NCBI RefSeq assembly: GCF_028290025.1
Contig: NZ_JAQGKQ010000090.1
Location: 1 to 59,113 of the forward strand
Origin: Cypionkella sp.
Lineage (GTDB): Bacteria; Pseudomonadota; Alphaproteobacteria; Rhodobacterales; Rhodobacteraceae
Length of the DNA stretch: 59,113 bases
Direction of reading: 5' to 3'
Below the pieces are notes generated by a model. The model was not told the origin of the DNA and searched no databases. It was given only the letters and a program-made list of their open reading frames with translations. The position numbers and the translations under genes were made by a program. Position 1 is the stretch's first letter; each line of letters opens with the position of its first letter. Positions 33,072-41,830 of the stretch are shown piece after piece.

Positions 33072-33112
33072 AAAAAACGGCCTCTGCCCGGATGCGGTGC
33101 AGGGGTCGTTTT
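33072..33112 (+). terminator. Terminator after tolC
   Basis: AAAAAACGGCCTCTGC pairs, with small bulges, with GCAGGGGTCGTTTT around a CCGGATGCGGT loop, and Ts follow. It lies about 80 bases after the tolC stop. Confidence 0.65.
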
Positions 33113-33236
33113 CATTAAACTTAGACCTGTTGGGTCGGCTAAATCATACCGATAAATGCGCCTGTTCCTTGTCTTGCGTGGCTTGTGCGGATACACTGAC
33201 CGCTACAGTTGGGTTCGCGAAGCGTAGGACAGCACC

Positions 33237-34160
33237 ATGGCAGAGGCGTTGAGTTCGACCGAGATTGAAGATGTGCTGTCGTCTATCCGTCGGCTGGTGT
33301 CAGACGATACGCGCCAAGCGCCGCGCGCAGGTAGCGCAGCCCCGATCGCCGATAAATTAATTCTCACCCCGGCGTTACGGGTGGTACAAAGCGCCCGCGT
33401 GCCAGTCAGCGATGGTACGGCAAGCACGGCGAAGGTGAGCAACGCTGCGGCGGCTGGCACGGTTCGGGCTAAGGACGTCAGAGCAAACCCGCCTCCAACC
33501 GATACCGCGCCACTGCCGATGTTTGTCGCAGCCCTGCGCAGCAAAATGGCAGAGGATGCGCCCGCCACAAGTCTGGGCAGCGTTGTCGCCAGCGTCAGCG
33601 CGGCCGTAGATGCAGCCCCGGAAGACTGGGAGGCTGAAACTGGCGATGCGGCACCCCAACATGCGACCGTAGCCGACATTGCCTGGGAGCTTGACGAGGC
33701 CGACGCTTATATACTGCACCCGGATGAAAACATCGCCGAAGACACTCCCGAGCCCGAAGATCGTGCTGACGATCAGGCGGCGGGTGGTGACGCTCCGGCA
33801 GCCTGGGCGCAACAGGAAGACAGCGGCCAAGATGACGAGATGTTGCAAGATATCGCCCCGGTTATCGACGAACCGGACTCTCTGCAAGGCACGGTAGAGC
33901 CCGATCCGCTCTGGGCTGATGCCGCCGAAGCCAGTGTGATCGCGGCCTTGGCAGAGCCCGATACGCGCTCTGCTGAATTGGCAGCAGAAGAAGATTTTGA
34001 GCTGGGCATGCGCTTTGATGAAGACGTGCTGCGCGAACTGGTGCGCGATATGTTGCGCGAAGAACTGGCAGGCAAAATGGGCGAACGGATCACCCGCAAT
34101 ATCCGCAAGCTGGTCCGCGCCGAGATTGCACGGGCGTTGGCCACGCAAGATTTTAGCTGA
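33237..34160 (+). CDS. PopZ-like (DUF2497-type) acidic polar-organizer candidate
   Basis: The 307-residue protein has a short N-terminal helix STEIEDVLSSIRRLVSDD like the PopZ N-terminus (EEILASIRRIIS type), a long acidic Ala/Pro/Glu/Asp-rich disordered middle (about residues 90-255), and a helical C-terminus EDVLRELVRDMLREELAGKMGERITRNIRKLVRAEIARAL that fits the oligomerisation end. PopZ forms a polar condensate that anchors ParB and cell-cycle proteins. Gene order supports the call: in Caulobacter popZ also follows the PIMT and tolC-like genes. The usual downstream valS is not here; a terminator and another gene follow. Confidence 0.7.
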   Translation: MAEALSSTEIEDVLSSIRRLVSDDTRQAPRAGSAAPIADKLILTPALRVVQSARVPVSDGTASTAKVSNAAAAGTVRAKDVRANPPPTDTAPLPMFVAALRSKMAEDAPATSLGSVVASVSAAVDAAPEDWEAETGDAAPQHATVADIAWELDEADAYILHPDENIAEDTPEPEDRADDQAAGGDAPAAWAQQEDSGQDDEMLQDIAPVIDEPDSLQGTVEPDPLWADAAEASVIAALAEPDTRSAELAAEEDFELGMRFDEDVLRELVRDMLREELAGKMGERITRNIRKLVRAEIARALATQDFS

Positions 34161-34204
34161 CAGCAGCTGCAGACGGGCAGTGCGCCGTACATTCTGACTT
34201 ACTA

Positions 34205-34232
34205 AAAAACGCGCCCAAAAGGCGCGTTTTTC
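34205..34232. terminator. Bidirectional terminator after the PopZ-like gene
   Basis: AAAAAACGCGCC-caaa-AGGCGCGTTTTT is a strong stem with A- and T-runs on its two sides, between convergent genes. Confidence 0.88.
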
Positions 34233-34267
34233 TATTCCATTTAGCGAAGTTACCTGACTGCTAAGAC

Positions 34268-34594
34268 TTACGCGGCCTCGGCATGTTCTAACTCTAGCGC
34301 GTGGCGGCGCTCAGATTCTTCGCGCGACAGTGCCACCGAAGTGCGCACGCCTTTTGAGACAAATTCCATCAGCCCTTTGACAACACGCTCATTCGGGTCG
34401 ATCCCGGCGCAGGACAAAACTTCACGGCCGTCCCGCGACCGCGCCCAACGCGCAATCTGATCCGGGCCGTTGCCGTATTTCTTGTCATCTGCAATGGCAT
34501 CATCCAAAGCAGCCAAAACCACCGCCGCAAAAAGTTTGCGCGCCCGTTGGCCTTGCTCAAAGTTGAAGGCTGTGCTGTCAACCGTACCTAACAT
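34268..34594 (-). CDS. Small conserved Rhodobacteraceae protein (possibly DUF6280)
   Basis: A 108-residue soluble protein: FNFEQGQRARKLFAAVVLAALDDAIADDKKYGNGPDQIARWARSRDGREVLSCAGIDPNERVVKGLMEFV. I recognise the sequence as a family conserved in Rhodobacterales, I believe DUF6280, with no known function. I start it at ATG 34594, seven bases after AAGGA; a GTG directly before is in frame. It diverges from the EF-P gene across 216 bp with AT-rich sequence that should hold both promoters. Confidence 0.78.
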   Translation of the reverse strand: MLGTVDSTAFNFEQGQRARKLFAAVVLAALDDAIADDKKYGNGPDQIARWARSRDGREVLSCAGIDPNERVVKGLMEFVSKGVRTSVALSREESERRHALELEHAEAA

Positions 34595-34810
34595 CACATC
34601 GTCCTTTTTTCTTACTCTTGTATTTCCGTAACTTCCGCGCTTGTAACGTTTTGATTACGATTCGGGGCTTCAACTTTCGCATATCTGTCATGCGTATGTA
34701 GCATGGCTTGAGAAAGTTTATACTGTATCTAGTCGCCTTGCTCGCAACCCAGACCCGATATATAGGGTGATCTCAAATCTCTTCAACCTTTTGACAAGGT
34801 TTTAACACAA

Positions 34811-35374
34811 ATGCCTAAAATTAACGGAAATGAAATCAAACCGGGCTTCATCGTGGAACACGACGGCGGCCTGTGGGCTGCGGTTAAGGTCAACCATGTA
34901 AAACCGGGCAAGGGCGGCGCTTTCGCCCAAGTTGAGCTGAAGAACCTGCGCGATGGCCGCAAGTTGAACGAGCGGTTCCGTTCGGAAGACAAGGTAGAGC
35001 GCGTTGAGTTAGAGAACAAAGACCAGCAGTTTTTGTATGAGACCGACGGGCGCTTGGTTTTCATGGATTCCGAGACCTACGAGCAGGTAGAGATTGATGC
35101 GGAATTGCTCGGCGACCGCCGGGCGTTCCTGCAAGATGGCATGATGGCGACGGTGAACTATTTCGGCGAAGAACCACTGAACGTCACATTGCCGCAAAAA
35201 GTGCGCTGTAAAGTGGTCGATACCGAGCCGGTGCAAAAGGGCCAGACTGCGACGAGCAGTTTCAAGCCTGCCATCCTTGACAACGGCGTGCGGATTATGA
35301 TCCCGCCGTTCATCGGGCCGGACGAAGATATCATCGTGCATACCGAACTGATGGAATATTCGGAACGCGCTTAA
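34811..35374 (+). CDS. efp: Elongation factor P
   Basis: The 187-residue protein has the three-domain EF-P layout: [22 protein letters not shown], the modification loop KPGKGGAF with Lys34 at the tip, then [20 protein letters not shown] and the OB-fold C-terminus VKWRCKV-like [42 protein letters not shown] relieves ribosome stalling at polyproline. Since Lys34 is present and no epmA/epmB gene is nearby, the modification state is unknown. Several proteins in this window are very Pro-rich and would depend on it. Confidence 0.95.
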   Translation: MPKINGNEIKPGFIVEHDGGLWAAVKVNHVKPGKGGAFAQVELKNLRDGRKLNERFRSEDKVERVELENKDQQFLYETDGRLVFMDSETYEQVEIDAELLGDRRAFLQDGMMATVNYFGEEPLNVTLPQKVRCKVVDTEPVQKGQTATSSFKPAILDNGVRIMIPPFIGPDEDIIVHTELMEYSERA

Positions 35375-35400
35375 GATTGGCGCGATTTTGACAATATTAG

Positions 35401-35424
35401 GGCCGTCCCGTGTGGGCGGCCTTT
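35401..35424 (+). terminator. Terminator after efp
   Basis: GGCCGTCCC-gtgt-GGGCGGCC with one bulged T, followed by TTTC, 26 bases after the efp stop. Confidence 0.7.
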
Positions 35425-35440
35425 CATTTGGAGGCAGGCG

Positions 35441-36256
35441 ATGGACGTGGTGTTGCAGGCGGTGCGGGCAGCGGCGAAGGCGGCGGTTCTGCCGAGGTTT
35501 CGCAGTTTGGGCGCAGGGGATGTGGCGCAGAAAACCGATTTTGCCGATCTGGTAACGGTTGCTGATACCGAAGCCGAGGCGATGATTGTCGCAAGTTTGG
35601 CGCAGTCTTGGCCTGAGGCGCGGGTGCTGGGGGAAGAGGGTGTGGCCGCTGATCCTAGCCTTCGTGCAGCTATGGCGGGGTCCGGGTGGCAGGTGATCGT
35701 CGATCCGGTTGATGGCACTTGGAACTTCGCCAAGGGGATTGCGACATTTGGTATGATCGCCGTGGCGGTGCAAGATGGCGTGACGCGCTATGGCTTGCTG
35801 TATGATCCGCTTCTGGACGATTGGATTGAGGTGACGGCGGGTGGCCCTGCGCGATTTGTACAGTCGGATGGGCGGGCACAGGTGTTGGCTGTGTCTAGGG
35901 TAAGCGACCCCGCCCAGATGTGCGGCTTCATCCCGGTGGGGTTATTTGCGCCGGATCGAAAGCGCGCGGCAGTGTTGGCGGGGCTTGGCTATGGTCGCGT
36001 CACCAGCCTGCGCTGCTCGTGCCATGAGTACCGGCTGATGGCGCAGGGGCATGTGGAATTTGTAATCTCGGGCCCAGAGCCGCATCCGTGGGACCATGCG
36101 GCGGGGGTGCTGGCGGTGCAAGCGGCGGGCGGTGTGGCGCGGTTTCTGGGTGGCGCGGAGTATGATCTGGCGCGCAGGGCGGGGGTGTTGGTGGTCGCCA
36201 ATTCGGAAGCGACGTGGAGCCGGGTGGCGCGGGATTATGCGGCGCTGGCGGGATGA
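35441..36256 (+). CDS. Inositol monophosphatase-family phosphatase
   Basis: The 271-residue enzyme carries all three metal-binding signatures of the family: GEEG near residue 67, DPVDGTWNF near 90 (DPxDGTxNF), and PHPWDHAAGVLAVQAAGG near 217. The family removes phosphate from inositol-1-phosphate, histidinol phosphate, PAP or fructose-1,6-bisphosphate; the exact substrate cannot be told. Gene position downstream of efp is separated by a terminator, and GGAGG precedes ATG 35441, so it probably has its own transcript. Confidence 0.86.
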   Translation: MDVVLQAVRAAAKAAVLPRFRSLGAGDVAQKTDFADLVTVADTEAEAMIVASLAQSWPEARVLGEEGVAADPSLRAAMAGSGWQVIVDPVDGTWNFAKGIATFGMIAVAVQDGVTRYGLLYDPLLDDWIEVTAGGPARFVQSDGRAQVLAVSRVSDPAQMCGFIPVGLFAPDRKRAAVLAGLGYGRVTSLRCSCHEYRLMAQGHVEFVISGPEPHPWDHAAGVLAVQAAGGVARFLGGAEYDLARRAGVLVVANSEATWSRVARDYAALAG

Positions 36257-36291
36257 TCCAGCAACGTTGCGCCTGAGGCATCTGGAGAATC

Positions 36292-36326
36292 GCTCCGCGG
36301 GGGATATTTTTGCAGAGAGGATGACC
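36292..36326 (+). repeat. Dispersed repeat relative (CTCCGCGGGGGATATTTTTGC)
   Basis: CTCCGCGGGGGATATTTTTG followed by CAGAGAGGATGACC matches the repeat at 47934-47970 (GGATATTT...CACAGAGGATGACG). It fills the convergent gap between the phosphatase and YgfZ genes. Confidence 0.7.
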
Positions 36327-36339
36327 TTGAGGCAGGGTT

Positions 36340-37089
36340 TCACATCGAGATTTTGGCGGTGCCTGCGGTGAGGTTGTCGGCGCGATCAAAGCGCAGGTAA
36401 GCGATGGCGCGGTTGCCTGATTGGGTGAAAAGGGTACCTGCGGGTTTGTCGCCTTGCAGGATCGGGGTGCCTGCCGGGGCCGCGCCCTCGATGGTGACTG
36501 TGACCAGACCCTTTTTCAATTCGGTTTTGTGCTTCATCCGGGCGGTGACTTCTTGGCCGACATAGCAGCCTTTGCGGAAATCGACGCCGTGTAGACGCTC
36601 AAACCCGGATTCGAGCAGGTAGCTGTCGTCGGGGATCAACTCTATTCCGGTCTCGGGGATGCAATGCGCGACGCGAATGGCGTCCCAGTCAATCTCGGGC
36701 GGACCACCCGGCGCACCATAGCCGCGCCAGCCGAGGGCAGGGTGGCGAGGGTCGGCGATGGCTCCGGGAGGTGCTGCGCCAAGCCCGCGCGATACGGTCA
36801 GCGATGCGGCGGCGAACTGCACATCGGCGCGCAGGCGGTACATCGAGAGACGGCGGATGGTGGCTTCTGCGATGCTGTCTTTGATGTCGAGCAGCAGGCG
36901 GTCGCCTTGTGCCACCAGAAGGAAATCGGCAAGATATTTGCCCTGCGGCGTCAGCAAAGCCGCCCAAACCGCCCCATCACCGCGCCCAAGTGGCAATACG
37001 TCATTGCTGACCATGCCTTGCAGAAAGCTCAGACGATCCGCCCCGGTGACGGTATAGACGCGGCGGTCGGCGGCGGTTTCGCCCAACAT
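36340..37089 (-). CDS. ygfZ: YgfZ/CAF17-like folate-binding Fe-S assembly protein
   Basis: The 249-residue protein has the YgfZ signature KGCYVGQEVTARMKHK near residue 165, with the conserved Cys, and the opening TVTGADRLSFLQGMVSNDVLPL. YgfZ/Iba57 proteins bind tetrahydrofolate and help mature or repair [4Fe-4S] proteins. It begins 3 bp after the upstream MsbA-type exporter gene ends, so the two are co-transcribed leftward; the functional link is not obvious. Confidence 0.87.
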   Translation of the reverse strand: MLGETAADRRVYTVTGADRLSFLQGMVSNDVLPLGRGDGAVWAALLTPQGKYLADFLLVAQGDRLLLDIKDSIAEATIRRLSMYRLRADVQFAAASLTVSRGLGAAPPGAIADPRHPALGWRGYGAPGGPPEIDWDAIRVAHCIPETGIELIPDDSYLLESGFERLHGVDFRKGCYVGQEVTARMKHKTELKKGLVTVTIEGAAPAGTPILQGDKPAGTLFTQSGNRAIAYLRFDRADNLTAGTAKISM

Positions 37090-37092
37090 TTT

Positions 37093-39096
37093 TCAGTCCT
37101 TAAATTGCAGGCGGTATAGCCCGGCATAAACCCCGCCCAGAGTTAGCAGTTGGTCATGCGTTCCGGTTTCAACAACCCTGCCTTTGTCTATCACTACGAT
37201 TTTGTCGGCATCGCGCACCGTGGCAAGCCGGTGTGCGATCACCAAAGTCGTGCGGCCTTGGCTGCCCATGGCCAGCGCCTCGGCCACAATGGACTCGGAT
37301 TGCGCATCCAGGGCTGAGGTTGCTTCATCCAGCAGCAGCACTGGCGCATCTTGCACCAAAGCCCGCGCAATTGCGACGCGCTGCCGCTGACCGCCCGACA
37401 AAGCCGAGCCACGCGGGCCAACCGGGGTTTGCAAACCGTTCGGCAGGGCAGGCAAGAAGTCGGCGACATGCGCGGCATGCAATGCGGCATCCAGTGCCGC
37501 CGGGGCGATGTTGCGGCCAAGCGCGATATTCTCGGCGAGCGTTTCATCGAACAGCGCGGAATCTTGGGTGACTGTGGCAAACAGCCCGCGCTGATCGGCG
37601 AGCGACAGGCCGGAAGCCGCAACGCCACCAATTAAGATGACGCCGCTGCCGGGTTCCAACAATCCGGTCAGCAGGTGGAACACTGTGCTTTTACCGGCAC
37701 CAGACGAACCGACCAGCGCCGTGGTGCGGCCAGCCTCAGCCGTGAACGACAGCCCGCGCAGCACGGGTTGATCGCCATGCGCAAAGTTGACGTCCTCAAA
37801 GCGGATTTCTGGCGCGCCAGGGGCGGGCACAGCGATGCTGACGACGGGGCGGGGATAGGCGGGGCGCGCATCAAACAGCGCGTAGATGCGTTCGAGACTG
37901 GCGGCGGCGATCTGCCAAGTGCCTGCCATTTCGCCCAATCGACGCAGGGGTTGAAAGGTTAGCGACATCGCGGTGAAGAAGGACATGAAATCGCCGGTGG
38001 TGCGCTGGCCGGACGAAATCTCATTGCCTGCCATCAGCAGCACCGCGAAAAACCCAAGCCCTGTCACCAGATCAATCATCCCCGGCATCAGGCTGCGGCC
38101 AAACACCGAACGCACCTCGGCGCGGCGGATCGAAGTCAGCACGGCGCGGAAACGCTTGGTTTGATAGTCTTCCATCCGGTTCAGCTTTACGGCGGTGATG
38201 CCGTGGAAAATCTCATCAAGCCGCGTGGCGCGCTGGCCCGCTTGATTGCGCAGCTCTTTCGATTTGCGCCGCACGTAGCGTTGCAACAACGAGGCGGGCA
38301 GGATCAGCAACGGCGCGCCAATCAGCGCGGCAAGCGTCCATTGCGGATCAATCGACACTGCCACTGCCAGCAAAACCACAAGCCCCAGCAAGTCACGGCC
38401 GACGCCAGTGACCAAAGTGCTCCAAATCCCTTGCACCGCGTTGGTGTCGCCCTGCACGCGTTCAATCAGCACGCCGGGAGGGTTGGTTTGGAAGAAAGGC
38501 GCATCCAGCGTCAGGATATGGCGCAGCAGGTCGGATTGCATCGCCGCCGATACCCGCTGCGAAATCGACCAAATCAATGTGCGTGATATAACCACGGTGA
38601 AGGCACGCGCCGCGAACAGGCCGAAGATCGCAAAGCCGACGCCATAAAGTGCGGCTTCTCCGCCGGGAGTGAACACCACATCGAACAGCGGTTTCAGCAG
38701 GTAGGACAAAGCACCAAGCGCGCTGCCCTCGACGATCATCAGCAGCAAACAGGCGAGGATGCCCAAAGTGTGCTTATGGATGTAACCGCGCCAGAAGCGT
38801 CGGAACAGGTTTGGGTTCGGCAGGCTGACTTTCGGCAAGCTGGGGTCTGGCAATTCGGCATTCGAAAGGTCGGATTCTGCCAGACCGCTATTCGGCAGGC
38901 CGTCATGCGGCAGGCCGTTACTCGGCAGACTGTTACTCGGCAGACTGGGGCTGGCGGGGGGCAAAACGAGCACCTTCAGTTGCGATTGGCTGGTTTGGTC
39001 TAACTTGCGCGGGCGGTGAGGGCAAGCGTGGCTGGTCTTGGTTGCCGGATCAGTGGCCACTGGCGATTGACGAAGCTTGGGGCCGCAGATAGCCAT
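37093..39096 (-). CDS. MsbA-type ABC exporter (fused membrane and ATPase domains) with pentapeptide-repeat N-terminal extension
   Basis: The conserved part begins near residue 103 (LFRRFWRGYIHKHTLGILACLLLMIVEG) with a six-helix exporter domain. The nucleotide-binding domain follows: Walker A GSSGAGKST, signature LSGGQRQRVAIARAL, Walker B VLLLDEATSALD, and H-loop VIAHRL. MsbA-like half-transporters flip lipid A or other lipids. Before it lie about 100 extra residues with nine tandem LPxxG/S-like pentapeptides. I give ATG 39096; no other ATG occurs before the first membrane helix, and GTG 38973 is an alternative. Both lie very close to the divergent aminotransferase start, so the true start is uncertain. 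Confidence 0.8.
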   Translation of the reverse strand: MAICGPKLRQSPVATDPATKTSHACPHRPRKLDQTSQSQLKVLVLPPASPSLPSNSLPSNGLPHDGLPNSGLAESDLSNAELPDPSLPKVSLPNPNLFRRFWRGYIHKHTLGILACLLLMIVEGSALGALSYLLKPLFDVVFTPGGEAALYGVGFAIFGLFAARAFTVVISRTLIWSISQRVSAAMQSDLLRHILTLDAPFFQTNPPGVLIERVQGDTNAVQGIWSTLVTGVGRDLLGLVVLLAVAVSIDPQWTLAALIGAPLLILPASLLQRYVRRKSKELRNQAGQRATRLDEIFHGITAVKLNRMEDYQTKRFRAVLTSIRRAEVRSVFGRSLMPGMIDLVTGLGFFAVLLMAGNEISSGQRTTGDFMSFFTAMSLTFQPLRRLGEMAGTWQIAAASLERIYALFDARPAYPRPVVSIAVPAPGAPEIRFEDVNFAHGDQPVLRGLSFTAEAGRTTALVGSSGAGKSTVFHLLTGLLEPGSGVILIGGVAASGLSLADQRGLFATVTQDSALFDETLAENIALGRNIAPAALDAALHAAHVADFLPALPNGLQTPVGPRGSALSGGQRQRVAIARALVQDAPVLLLDEATSALDAQSESIVAEALAMGSQGRTTLVIAHRLATVRDADKIVVIDKGRVVETGTHDQLLTLGGVYAGLYRLQFKD
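38818..38952 (-). repeat. Nine 15-bp tandem units at the 5' end of the exporter gene
   Basis: Units such as CGGCAGGCCGTTACT repeat in phase nine times (38818-38952), best conserved toward the gene's 5' end. On the minus strand they encode pentapeptides SLPSN, GLPHD, GLPNS, SLPKV and similar. Confidence 0.85.
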
Positions 39097-39121
39097 ATGA
39101 GGTTTGTAATTGGAGCCTGAC

Positions 39122-40330
39122 ATGACCCTAGCCAACGGCCGTCCTTACCTTGCGATTCCCGGACCCTCGGTGATGCCCGACCGGGTGTTGGCGGCGATGC
39201 ACCGGGCGGCGCCGAATATCTATGAGGGCGGCTTGTATGATCTGGTGGCGTCACTCTGGCCAGATCTGAAGACGGTGGCGGGGACGAAAGGCTCGGTGGC
39301 GGCTTATATCGGCAATGGTCATGCGATTTGGGAGGCCGCCAACGCGAATATGTTCTCGCGCGGGGAAAAGGCGTTGGTGCTGGCGACGGGGCAGTTTGGG
39401 CTGAGTTGGGCCAATTCGGCGCGCGCGATGGGGATTGAGGTGGAGGTGCTGGATTTCGGCAGATCCGCGCCGGTCGATATGGCGCGGGTGGAGGCTGTGT
39501 TGCGGGCCGATAAGGCGGGGCGGATCAAGGCGGTTTTGACGACGCAGGTGGATACCGCCTCGACAATCCGCACCGATGTGGCGGCGTTGCGGGCGGTGAT
39601 GGATCAGGCTGGGCATGGGGCATTGCTGGCGGTGGATTGCATCGCCTCGCTCGGCTGCGATGAATACCGGATGGATGATTGGGGCGTCGATGTCACGGTG
39701 GCCGCCAGCCAAAAGGGGCTGATGACGCCGCCGGGGATGGGGTTCGTCTGGTTTTCCGATAAGGCGCGGGCGCGCACGTTGGGGGCGGATTTGCGCACGC
39801 CTTATTGGGATTGGACGCCGCGGGCGGATGCGGAGGAGTTTTGGCAGCTTTGGAATGGCACCGCGCCGACGCATCATTTGTATGGGCTGCGCGAGGCTTT
39901 GACGATGATCTTGGACGAGGGCCTGCCTGCGGTCTGGGCGCGGCATGATTGTTTGGCCCGGACGGTTTGGGCGGCGTTTGATTGTTGGTCGGCGGGGCAC
40001 GCGGCGATTGCGATGAATGTGGCGGACCCCAAAGATCGGGGGCGGTCGGTGACGGCGGCTCGGTTTGGAGCACCTCACGCGACGCGGCTGCGGCAGTGGT
40101 GCGAGCATCGGGCGGGGGTGACTTTGGGGATCGGGCTTGGGATGGCTTTGAGTTCAGAGCCAGCTTACCACGGGTTTTTGCGGGTGGCGCATATGGGGCA
40201 TGTGAACGCTCATATGACTTTGGGGGCGCTGGCGGTGATGGAGGCAGGGATGATCGCTTTGGATATTCCGCATGGGCCGGGGGCGCTTGGCGCGGCGGCT
40301 GGCGTGGTGGCTGCGGGGGCTGGGGTTTGA
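39122..40330 (+). CDS. Serine-glyoxylate / alanine-glyoxylate aminotransferase family protein
   Basis: The 402-residue class V PLP enzyme starts MTLANGRPYLAIPGPSVMPDRVLAAMHRAAPNIYEGGLYD, has VDCIASLGCDEYRMDDWGVDVTVAASQKGLMTPPGMGFVWFS with the PLP lysine in ASQKGL, and ends with FLRVAHMGHVNAHMTLGALAVMEAG. This fits the SgaA/alanine-glyoxylate family, which moves an amino group from serine or alanine to glyoxylate. ATG 39122 with GGAG upstream is preferred over TTG 39110. It diverges from the exporter gene with almost no spacer. Confidence 0.86.
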   Translation: MTLANGRPYLAIPGPSVMPDRVLAAMHRAAPNIYEGGLYDLVASLWPDLKTVAGTKGSVAAYIGNGHAIWEAANANMFSRGEKALVLATGQFGLSWANSARAMGIEVEVLDFGRSAPVDMARVEAVLRADKAGRIKAVLTTQVDTASTIRTDVAALRAVMDQAGHGALLAVDCIASLGCDEYRMDDWGVDVTVAASQKGLMTPPGMGFVWFSDKARARTLGADLRTPYWDWTPRADAEEFWQLWNGTAPTHHLYGLREALTMILDEGLPAVWARHDCLARTVWAAFDCWSAGHAAIAMNVADPKDRGRSVTAARFGAPHATRLRQWCEHRAGVTLGIGLGMALSSEPAYHGFLRVAHMGHVNAHMTLGALAVMEAGMIALDIPHGPGALGAAAGVVAAGAGV

Positions 40331-40421
40331 AGTGGCCACGCGTGGCGGGATTTGGCCCTAGCAATATCAAGGGGTTATGGGGTGGGTGTTAAGCGAATTT
40401 TAACGATTGGCGCTCAAGGGT

Positions 40422-40487
40422 GGGGCGATCTCGGCCCCCATCGAGGGGGCTCTCAATCGCGCTGCCGGGGTTTGATTTGCGGCGGGG
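40422..40487 (+). repeat. 66-bp dispersed repeat, copy A
   Basis: GGGGCG, then CTCGGCCCCCATCGAGGGGG, then CGCGCTGCCGGG and ATTTGCGGCGGG. The GCCCCC/GGGGGC arms form a hairpin. A second copy lies at 41831. Confidence 0.8.
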
Positions 40488-40551
40488 CTTGGGCGTTGTT
40501 TGGATTTAGCTGGCGTGGTTAGAATGCTGAAAACGGCTGGAGGATATGTTG

Positions 40552-40974
40552 ATGGATCAAGATAATGCGCCGCATCTTGCGTCGTGCCACTGCGGAGCTG
40601 TGCAGTTTCGGGTTCAGTTGAGTGACGGCTTTAACACGATCCGCCGTTGCACCTGCTCGTATTGTCGGATGCGCGGGGCCGTCACCGCGACGGCGCGGGA
40701 AGGTGGCATTGTGTTTGTGCAAGGTGAGGACAACCTGAGCTTTTACCAGTTCAACACCCACACCGCGCAGCATTATTTCTGCAAGACCTGCGGCATCTAC
40801 ACCCATCATCGCAGGCGTTCCAATCCGAAGGAATTTGGTATCAACGTCGCCTGTCTCGCCGGGGTGTCGCCGTTTGATTTTCCAGAAGTGCTGGTGATGG
40901 ATGGGGTGGTGCATCCGTTGGACGGTGATGGTCGGGATCGGGTGGCAGGGGTGCTGCGGTTTTCGGCGGGTTAA
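40552..40974 (+). CDS. GFA-family zinc-binding protein (glutathione-dependent formaldehyde-activating-like)
   Basis: The 140-residue protein has the GFA zinc ligands: HLASCHCGAVQF, RCTCSYCRMRG and FCKTCGIYTHH. The family includes S-(hydroxymethyl)glutathione synthase but most members are uncharacterised. ATG 40552 stands eight bases after GGAGG; an in-frame ATG at 40546 is too close to it. It lies 11 bp before the broken sulfotransferase gene, and the pair is bracketed by two copies of a 66-bp repeat. Confidence 0.83.
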   Translation: MDQDNAPHLASCHCGAVQFRVQLSDGFNTIRRCTCSYCRMRGAVTATAREGGIVFVQGEDNLSFYQFNTHTAQHYFCKTCGIYTHHRRRSNPKEFGINVACLAGVSPFDFPEVLVMDGVVHPLDGDGRDRVAGVLRFSAG

Positions 40975-40985
40975 TCGGGGGCGAG

Positions 40986-41765
40986 ATGGCGGCACTGAGT
41001 TACATCATTTGCGGCACGCCGCGCAGTGGCAGCACTATGCTGTGCGATATGCTGACTGCCACCGGCGTGGCGGGGGCACCGGATTCGTTTTTTATGAGTG
41101 AGGTTGATCCAGTCTGGGCTGCGGTTTGGGGATTGCCTTCGCGGGGTGGGTCGAGCCGTGAGGTCTATGCCGCAAGCTATCTGCGGGCGGCGATTAAGGC
41201 TGGGACAGGCGAAACTGCGGTGTTTGGCTTGCGGCTGATGCAAAAGGATTTGGCTGATTTATTGCGGATGATTGCAGTGGTTTATCTTAGTGAGCCGTCG
41301 GACGCTGCGCGGCTGCGGGCGGCATTTGGCGAGGTGCGATATATCCATTTGAGCCGCGAAGATAAGCTGGCGCAGGCGGTGTCGTGAGTCAAGGCTGAGC
41401 AGACCGGGTTGTGGCATATCGGGCCTGACGGGCCGGAATTGGAACGGCTGCACCCGCCCGCAGCACCGCAGTATGATTTTGCGCGGATCAGGTCGGTGCT
41501 GGCGGAGTTGCAGCGGTTTGATGCGGATTGGCTGCGCTGGTTTGAGGCGGAGGGGATCGCGCCGCTGCGGGTGCGTTATGAGGATTTGGCGGCTGATCCG
41601 TTGGTGCAGGTCGCGCGGATTTGTGCGGCGTTGGGGCTGGTGATGCCTGAAAACGGCGAGTTGAAGCCGGGGGTTGCGAAGTTGGCGGACGCGGTGAGCG
41701 CGGGCTGGATTGAGCGGTATCGGTTGGAGCTGCGCTCTAGCACCTCATCGGTCAGCGCAAGGTAA
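40986..41765 (+). pseudogene. Stf0-type sulfotransferase interrupted by in-frame TGA
   Basis: The first 133 codons read as an Stf0 sulfotransferase: YIICGTPRSGSTMLCDML (5'-phosphosulfate loop of the PAPS site), SFFMSEVDPVW, FGLRLMQKD, and VRYIHLSREDKLAQAVS. A TGA at 41385-41387 then interrupts; the same frame continues VKAEQTGLWHIGPDGPELERL to ALGLVMPENGELKPG and a stop at 41763. Relatives often have Trp or another residue here, so TGG-to-TGA is a simple explanation. The intact half is too short to be active on its own. It may be a recent nonsense mutation, an assembly error, or rarely readthrough. Confidence 0.82.
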
Positions 41766-41830
41766 TCTATCAAGCCTCGAGGCTTACCGATCTTTGCCAT
41801 CTTTGAGAGATGAGGTTTGAGTGGTCGTTC

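Noticed and set aside
41385..41387. TGA in the sulfotransferase gene as selenocysteine
   Set aside because: Stf0 proteins have no known selenocysteine, the site does not align with a catalytic residue, and no selenocysteine-insertion hairpin is evident just downstream.
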